Part shown: piece by piece, positions 36,801 to 45,800 of the stretch
Numbering within the stretch: the first letter of the stretch is position 1
How the letters are laid out: every line of letters begins with the position of its first letter
Source of the DNA: Anarhynchus alexandrinus
Lineage: Eukaryota; Chordata; Aves; Charadriiformes; Charadriidae
DNA length: 64,000 bases
Assembly (NCBI GenBank): GCA_008711295.1
Contig: VUYV01000615.1
Coordinates: 155,196 to 219,195 of the forward strand
Direction of reading: 5' to 3'
Translations under genes and position numbers: made by a program
Notes under the pieces: generated by a model
What the model saw: the letters and a program-made list of their open reading frames with translations, nothing else
What the model was told of the DNA's origin: nothing
Database searches by the model: none

Positions 36801-39800
36801 CTTAAGCAGCCTTCTCAAAATAGTGCTTTCAAATCTTATCTTTGCCTTACGGATTTTAAAGGTCCCCTGCTCCAGCTGGATTAGGCCTCCTCCGTGTCGG
36901 CTGCAGAATATCCATCTTCTTTGGCAGTTGCGGTCCACATTGAGCAGCTTTGTTCTCAGGTTATAAACACGAACCACTTAGTCAGTTTGCCCCTTTCACC
37001 ATGACTGTAGTGTTTATTTCTGTTTCAGCGATGCTTTGCAGTCTTGCTGGAGAAGCTTTTGATCCACCAGCTTTCCGGTTAAATTTTCCAAGAGCTAGTT
37101 TATGTGTTTGGGGTGTGTGTACTATGCAGTATTTCATGTTGGTAGCTTGGGTTTCTCCTTCCATGCGCGTGTTCCTTTGAAGTGCTTGTTTTCTTATTCA
37201 TCTTTGAACATCAAACTAACAGCAGACCTGTGGCACTCTAATCTTTTCAGATCATGTAACGGAAAGAATGCTTCTCGTTTGGCAGCTGCAAGTTCCCCTT
37301 AGACAGCAGTCTGAGCCTGGTCTGAAAGCATCACTCTGTCAGTGAACAGAATAACTGCCTGGTGATAATGTACCTATTTTGCAATACTCTGTTGCAGGAT
37401 TTTTTGAATGTGTGTACCTGGACATACCTGGTGAAGGAGGAAATACTGAGACATTATTTGGGGACGGTTCTGCCTGAAATCTTTTCTGTGCTCTAGCAAA
37501 AAAGTTACTAAAACATGCAGTAAAACAAAGCAGAAATGTTTCTCTTGTGTATCGCAGCTGGATTCGCGGGGGAATGTTGTTGTAGCGTAGATATTTTTGT
37601 CATGGAATGCAAGATGCAGTAGCCCCAGCGCACCACGCTGCAGCCTGGATGCCGTGCTGTCATAAACCACGCTCACCACTATGGTGTCTGAGTAGCTGCG
37701 CTCTGCCTGTCTCAAGTAAAACCTTGAGTTACTTAGCTACACGGTTTCAGACTAAATGTGGCTTTAGGAGTGACAGGCTAGTCTTTGGATTTCAGAAATG
37801 GAAAGCGTTCATTTAAACTTCTGCAACTGTAACTAAGTAAATCGACAAAGCTGTGTTATTTAGATCTTTTTAAGATCTGAGGAATTGGTCGTTCAGAATG
37901 ATGCTCCTTAAATGGGGAGGACAGTAAGCAGGACATTGGCTTCCTCCGCTTCTTGCCTCATTAGTGACTTTCTGATCCCTTCAGAAGAAATCTGTCCTGT
38001 GATTAAGGCCTTGGATGGGACTCTGGAGACTGACATACTTAGGTCTCATTTCTGCTACTGCCATCTTGTGTGACCTTGAATGGGTTATTTAATCTCTTTA
38101 GGTCTCCGTTTTTCATCTGTACCCAAAAAAAACCACCAAACCCCAACACCCCCCCGCCCATATTTTCTTACAGTTTTATTTGTATTGCATGTTGCTGCTC
38201 ATTACATATATGTAATTGCACAATGGGACAGCATTTTCAATTGGATTTCTTGGTACTGTTGCAATAAAAATAATAATCTGTTTCTTGTAAATATGCCTTG
38301 CACGGCGTGATTTGAACATTATGATTCGATAGATTAATAGCATCCACTTTCCCAGTCAGAATGGCATTGTGTCTTTGGCTGGAAATCAAAGCAGCAAGGA
38401 AGAGAAATGCTGGATATTTGAGTATAGTAACTAGCTGTTGACTCATTCATATTGTAGTAATTCTTCGCATATAACTGAATGGAGTTTTTTGAATATTTGT
38501 TTCAAACAGCCTGTGATTCTTTTGGTCAATCTGACGCGCTCAGTGTGACTCTAAGAGGTTTCTAAATCTGTTTTGATTCACAGATATTCTTGTAAGAATC
38601 CTGTGCAGTGAGGTTAAGAACTGCAGAGTTCTTCTAGAGACATTGATATATGCATTAGAACAACTGCAAATGAGGAAGTACCAGCTGACTTGAGAATAGA
38701 GTTTTCAGGTAATGGTCTGCCCAGTATTTGATCCTTGCATTCTTAGCAGTGTTAGAGAATGCTAAAGGCTCCATCTTTGTGTTTGCATGTTTTCGTGGAC
38801 TGCAGCTACTAAAGCCTTCTCATCTTTATGCCAAGACATTCCTTGGCCAGTGGGATCATTCCACTGGCTTTTTTTTTTTTTTTTTTTTTTNAAAAAAAAA
38901 ATCTCAGACAGTGTTATGTCCTGCCAGTGACTGGCTGGAGAGCTCCTGGGGTGATCAGTGAGATGTAGCTAGCTGCCTTCTGTACTGAACCGTCAGTAAG
39001 TGCTGAAATTGGGATAGTACCTGAGAATTATGCACAAAGGACGCTAGACAACGGGTTGTATGAATGAGCCAGTAGTCTATCTAAATTGAAGAAAAAGAAT
39101 TTATTGGATGTAAATTTGGCAAGAGGGGACTCTGTTGGCTGACCCTTAGAGAAGGATAGGGATGCAGGGAAATGAGCCATGGGAAGGAGGTTGCATTCTG
39201 TATACTTGCGAGCTGCTGTCTAGTTCCTTTAAGTTTCTTTCAATTAAAAGATTTTGAAGTGAAACATTTGGACTGATGTTTTGCCAGCAGTGGAAAACGG
39301 TTGTGGAGGTGGATCCTGAAACTTAGAACTATGGTTATTTGTCAACCTGCGAGTAAATAGGGTAGAGGTTTATTTTGGGGCACATTCTGTCTGTGTGTTT
39401 GTGTGGTTGAGTGTGTCTGTCTAGATCTTGGTCTGTGTTTCTCACTCGCTTTTTCTCTTTGTGCCTCATGCAGGCCCTGCTATGAATTTTCTCTGACCCC
39501 TTGGGGCCATTCCCACATGAAGCTTTGATGTGTGTGCCCAGACCTTGATTGACAAGGAAGTTTCGGTGGCGGCAGCAGGGAAACGAAGAGAAAAGGGCAG
39601 GGCTTTGAACTAAAGGGCTTTGAGCTCTGAGATGCTGTGCTTACTTATCTCCTTCAGAATGTTAATTATTTACCAAGATAATTGGTTGGGAGGGGAAAAA
39701 AAGAGAGGGGAGGTTATTAAAAAATTCCAACACTAACACGCTACAAAAACCTCATTTTCCAACTTGCAGCTGGCATGAAAAGGATGTTGTGTGTAAAAGG

Positions 39801-42800
39801 GCTTGAGTGTATGTGCGTTGGGGGGGGCCCTTTTTAAGGCACCCATTTCCTAAATAGAGGGATCCCTTCAGACGAATGCAGCGGAAACATCAAAGCTCTT
39901 GCAAGAGTTTTCTCTGGGGTTTCTAAACCGTGTCTGGTACTTTTTAATTAAAAAAGTTTATGGAGAGCCGTCTTTGTGACTGGAGCAGGCAACCTTAGTC
40001 CCTCTTGATTGAGGAATGAAATGTTAAAAGACCTAATAAATAATGATTTCTGCTAAAATGTCAGTTCAAGGATGTGAAGATGCCTGGCCACTTAAGCGGG
40101 AGCTGAGACTTGGAGTAGACTGATGAATGTCTCCTGCTTCAGTCTAACATGATGTAGGTCATACTATGTGAAAGTCTCCTACAGCCTTTGGATTAATGTG
40201 AAAAAAAATTGTAGTAACGCATACTGATTTGGAGTTTGTAGTCGGGAATATAGGTGAAGCTGTTTCATTTTGCCTCCAGTTAATACAGTTTTATTAGTCT
40301 CTGTATTAGGTAGCAATCCACAGACTCCCCCGTGAAGATCGGGGTTCCTTTGAGTGCTGGTAATTGCTGTGCTGGATCAGGTCCAAGGACCGTCATTTCA
40401 GTATCCTGACTGTGCTGATGGTGGCAACAGAGGTTCAAGAAAATTCAAGAGCGGGCAGCCTGCCCTGCACAGTTCCTAAGTACGCATTAATGACATCAAG
40501 AGGGGCAGTTGCTTGCTTTTATCTATTCATTTATTTATTGGATCAAGGTGAGAAATCTAGTGTTATTGTTTTGCCAGGGTAAATGTAGACCATCATCCAA
40601 CATTTTCTGTACAGTTTCTGGCTATGACAGTACTTACCTCGTTTACACTGTGGTGACTTGGTTTCTTTACCTGTCTCTTAGTATAAGGCCCTCTGAGAGC
40701 TTAAAATAATTGTTTCAGCTAGTTTTTTCTTTATGTAGTATTATACTGCTGTGTTAATTCTGGTAGTAAGTATGATGTTTTTCTTTCAGAATCCTTACTG
40801 GTACAGCTGGTTACACCATATCATATTAATCTTCTGCATATCACCTTCAAACCCTTTTAAAAATACAGGCCTGTGCTTGCAGCAGTGTGTTTTTAGTGCA
40901 AAGCTTAATAATTTTAAATCTGTTACTCTGCAGTCCCTTGAGAACATGTGGATGTACCATCTGGACATGGTGATGTAGTGCTTTTTAATGCATCACTTGG
41001 TTCTAGCACCAGTCTTTCTACTGCTTCAGTTTCTTTGAGGGTGCGGTGTCATACTGTAATCACTGTGAGTGGCAGAGCAAAGTTCATAGGTAGGTGCCCT
41101 CCTCGCTTACCTGCAGTCGCTTTTGTGATTCCTCGGTTGAACCAGTGGGACTATGAATCCAGTTCTTCAGTTTCTGTGGTGCCCAGAGAAGGACCAAAAG
41201 ATAACTCAGGGACTGATGCATCTGACATGGGGAGAGGCAGAGAGAATTGGGGTTGTTAAGCCTCGAAAAGAGAAAGCTCTGGGGAGATCTTGTCAATGTG
41301 TATAATAAACATAATGGGAAACCAGGGATCATGGGCCAGGCTTTTCTCAGTGATGCCCAGTAAAAGGACATGAGGAAATGGACGTGAGTAACAGGAAATT
41401 CCATTGAAATAAAAGGGGGGGAAAAAACCACCAAAACCCAAACCCACCGAAAGGGTGCTCTGACACCGGAACAGGTTGTGGAGTCTCCATCCCTGTTGAT
41501 ATTCAGAACCCAGCTGGACATCACGGTCCTGAGAAACCTGCTCTAGCTGACCCTACTCAGAGCAGGGGCGTTTGGGCTAGGAGTCCTCAGATGCTCTTCC
41601 CAACCTCAACAGTTCAGTGATTTTCCTGGTGGCAATGATGGCGCAGGGTATTTCTGCCCCTGTAACTGCTCAGTCTTACCCACATTGTAGTTTGTGACAG
41701 ATCAAGAACAAAGTTAATCTTCTCCAAGTCTCCCTGATGATGAAACTGATCCAAAGTAGTCATTGAAATCTCTTCTTTAATTGGATTCCTCAATCTTAAT
41801 AATTGGTGTCCCAAACAATTATTTTAGGGACTTTCTTTATCTGAACTTCTTATTATAACTTTTTGTTGTTTTAATCCTTGAATTTTATTTTAGCTCTCCA
41901 AATTTCCTTCCCTACACCCATTCTGCTGCTTTGTTCCTTATTATTAACCTCAGAAGTATTAGCTACCAAAGTTGAAAGATCTTTGTCATTTTTTAATTAT
42001 GGGTAAATGATAACATTTGCTAGTTTGTTTTTATGGTTTCTTTTTTTTTTTTTTCCTATTTAGGGCTGCACAGCGTTTCTAAGACTCAGTTTTTCCAAGT
42101 AATGGTTACTCAATAGCTAAGGATTGAATAGCTAAGGATTTTACTTCCATTTCCTTTGACTTCCAGGTCTTTAATCAACATGCTTAATTTTGTTAACTCT
42201 CTTCTTTCTAAAATGTGGTGTTTGCGTTAATTGTTCATACGTTTTCACTTCTTATGGTGTTGAATTTTATTGTATTGCAATCACTGTTTCTTATTGGCTT
42301 GAATCTGATCCTGTATATTACTTAGGGCTAGTTGAAAGTAATTTCTTTTCTTTTATGTTTATAATTATTTGTTCAGTAAGTCATCATTTGAGCTACTGCG
42401 GACTTGTCCGCAGTATAATGCCATTTAATGTGTTGGTATGTTGAACATAATTCAGAGTTTGTATTGAATTTGATTCAGTAGTTATTTATGCAGAGGTAGA
42501 TGAATAAAGTTATTTAGCCATGACATAAGAGACTGAGTGTAAAGCAATGAAAGGAGGAGAAGATGGTGAGAATGGCCATTGTCAACATAAGTTGTCAGAA
42601 GCTTTGTCATTTTGATTTGTTGCTATTTAAAATTAGAGAAAAACAAGTGAACTGCAACAAGCCGGATACTGTCTGGTGCATTACATTTGAGTAACCTGAG
42701 AGATACCAGTTGCCATCTCGTTCTTCCCGTGTGACGGGTATATACCTTAAAATGGGGGAAACTGCAGTATAAAGCAGTGTGGTTAATTTACAGACAGGTT

Positions 42801-45800
42801 TAATTAGGAACAAGGCCTGCTGACTAGAATTGTGGACATTTCCACTTTTTTTTCCCTCTTTTTTTTTTTTTTTCTTTTTTTACCTTTCCGAGAGCCTCTC
42901 TGTGGAGCGGTCGTTCATGGTGGAGTGGCAGAAGCTGGCTCTGGCTTTATTGCACTTCTGGGTTGCAGAAGGAAGAGTTTGTTCTCATAGATTATGAGCT
43001 AATGGGAGCTCTGTTTAATGTCTTTTTGTGTACGCATTTACCACAAATTGCTTGTTCTTGTGCAGCACTGAAGAGGTAGGCGAAAAGATAAGATTCAAGG
43101 TAATCTGGTGCATACCTTTCTGGGGCCATTCCCAGTAAGACCAGCGATGTCTCCCACCTTTCCACTGATGTGGTCAGCCAGGGCACTGTGGCACTGTCCT
43201 TTTATCATAGGTCTTTCTCTGTGGAGACAGAACTTACGAGATCACAGACTCAATGAATTTATGTACTTAAACTTATTTTCACTTGATTCAGTGCTTCATG
43301 ACCTGTATGTGGGGGGTTTTTTAAGGTGTGCCACACAGTGTAATTAAAGCACACACTAAATGAATTATGATTTGGCTGCCTGACATCTCAAATAATAGTC
43401 AGAAAGGAATTGTTGAAAAACAAATCACTTATGCAGGTGTTTTGCTGGAATTAGTTCTGGCCACACTCTGTTCATTATTTTTATCTAGTTTGGAGGTAGA
43501 TATATAAATAAAAAATAATCATTAATAACATTTGCAGATGAAGTAAAGATCATCAGACTGATAACTGTAGGACTGCCTTTTTCATGTCTGCATTTATTTA
43601 GGTCACATAACGAGCTAAATGGGTGAAAAAAATGCTTGAATATGACAATTATTCTGACAAGTAGGAACTAGGAATTCAGGCTGGATTTATAAAAGGATAG
43701 ACTGCATCTTGGAAGGCTGTTGAAACTAGACAAATTCCAACCAGAGACAGGGTATAAATGTAAAAGAATCATCTAGAAGAGATTTCTGAGGGCATAGCTG
43801 GATTTTCCATCTCTTACTATCAGCCACCCAGGTCTCGGAAGATTCTTGATCATGTCCGTGTTGTCTGCTCAACAGTGGAGAACGTGGGTGAAATAAAATG
43901 GCCTGAGATACGGGACAGGGGAGAACAAATGGCAGGTCATCAGTGCAATGAGCGTTTGCTGTACAGGTCTCATCATCTGTGTGTAGTGGAACAGATCTTA
44001 GAATTTTGCGTCATGTCTTACCGTGAGTGCCCTATGCTTTGCACAGGTTTAGCTTTCTCTGAATTATAGATGGTTCAGTGACCTCAGCTTAAACTCTGAA
44101 TTTGTCCGTAGCTGTCTAACCTGTCACTAGTGTTCACAGTGAACTGTGGAAGCATCTACAGTTGGTGATCTTTTCCCCCTTTGCTGCAGGCTAAACTCTT
44201 TCCAACTGCTGTCATTCATTTTGGATCTGAGGAGAGCAGGGGTGAGTGAATTTCCTCTCTTCTTCAGCTGACTGTATAGCTCTTATAGTAGACCCAGAAG
44301 TACATCCTTATGTTCAGAGTTCTTCCAACAAAAGATACTGCAGTCCTCAGGAATGCTGGTAAATGTTCCATTCCGAATGGCTGAAGCTCTTCAGAGCTAG
44401 CTTGGTCAGTTAGCTTGAGCACAAATGTAAACATAGCACCTTTCTTAGGAGATTTGTCAGGCTCTGGAGTAGGCATTGTCTGCTATGGGGACAAGAATGA
44501 TAGAAGAATGACTCTGTAGAAGGAAATTCCATTGTTCAAAATGTTAACTAGACAAATGGCTATGAAACACTTACGGACCTCCTGTTGTAGTGGACTGGCT
44601 GGAGATGGGAGAACAGATCTGAATTATTGATTCTTTGACACTTCTGGTCTATGCTTAGAATCTCTGTTTCTCCCAAAGATTAAAGCATGCTCTGGCTTCT
44701 CAGAAAGTTTCTGAGATGCAGTGAGCACTGAAAGAAAACGTCAAGATCTTGAGGTTTGAATGATGAAATAGGGCACCTTGAGTTGTGAAAGCATCTGTCA
44801 TAGTTTTAAGAGGGTCCTGTGTCAGTTGGGGGAGGGTGATGGGGATTTAGTATAGTACACAGCAGGTATTTGCTGAGCCGAGAGCTGTGTGATTCTGTGG
44901 TGATTGATGTCTCTGTTACCAAACAAGTGTTTGGGTTTCATTTTTAAACAGATTGTTACCTGAAATCGGACCTGCTGAGCTCTGCAGTTTCCCCTTCCGC
45001 AGCTGATTTATTAGTAGCCAGGTATGTTGGGAGTGAATAGAGTTGCAAATGGGTGTGTATTTCAGGGATGGGAAGCATGAAACGAGCCCATCTTGCTACA
45101 AAGAAATGTGTTCTGGAGATGCCGGGACTTAATTTTCTCCTGAAAGAGTCATACTGTCATACTTGACTTCAAAGCTTTGTGAGTCCTTCTTTGCAAAGTA
45201 GGATTTCAGTGACTAAATCAAGTAAATTCTAGGGCTTTTATCATGAAAAAGAAGAGCCTTTTCAATCTGACTTTAAAAGTTTAAAGGGAGTGGGTACAAG
45301 GGGCTATTATGAAAAAATAAAGCTCAATTCTATTTGCTTTTCTTCCTCAGATGTTTGTCCAAATCATTAGTTCCTTCTGCTTCATCATCTTTAGAATCGA
45401 TAGTTCCATCCCTGTCTGAACCAGAAGCGGGAGGTGACAAAAAGACCGATGAGCAGCCAGAACCAGCCAGTGTGCGTGAAGCTCCGCAGGTGTTGAGAAG
45501 AGCCCCTGGGAAAATACCCAAATGGCTGAAGCTGCCAGGTATCATGAAATCGGAGGAGAGCTCTTCTCATTCTGAACTCCCCAGAAGGGCAGGGGCTCCT
45601 CTGTGCCAAACGTGTTGGATGTTGACAGTATTCTTGAAGGTGGCAACATAAAGCTTGCAGGACATTTGGTTCAGTGCTTGTCAATCACAGATCAGTTTGT
45701 GACTGACTTCTCCCGTGAAGGCTGAGGTTTATCTGAATGCAGGCTCTGGGCAGTGTTGAGTCTGATGTCTAATCCGTGTGCTTGCAGTGCTCTTAACTAT

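Larger units (their letters stand above)
27721..44189 (+). other. ASPSCR1 intron 12 (16.5 kb) splitting the UBX domain
   Basis: This is the largest intron of the window. It holds an ancient CR1 fragment (31430-31905), a younger CR1 fragment (41230-41628), two doubtful old repeat traces (40365-40440, 43640-43850), a poly-T/N/poly-A join (38869-38901), CpG-dense islets (28749-28971, 33290-33500, 36240-36780) and a TAATTA-rich segment (30890-31260). ORFs up to about 147 codons occur on both strands but show no family motif and overlap each other. No nested gene or RNA gene is supported. Confidence 0.7.

Noticed and set aside
45539..45651. Read-through from ASPSCR1 exon 15 as the normal C-terminus
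   Set aside because: The conserved human end LKLPASKR is matched by splicing to 46602 (LKLPGGKR-stop). Read-through is kept only as a possible isoform.
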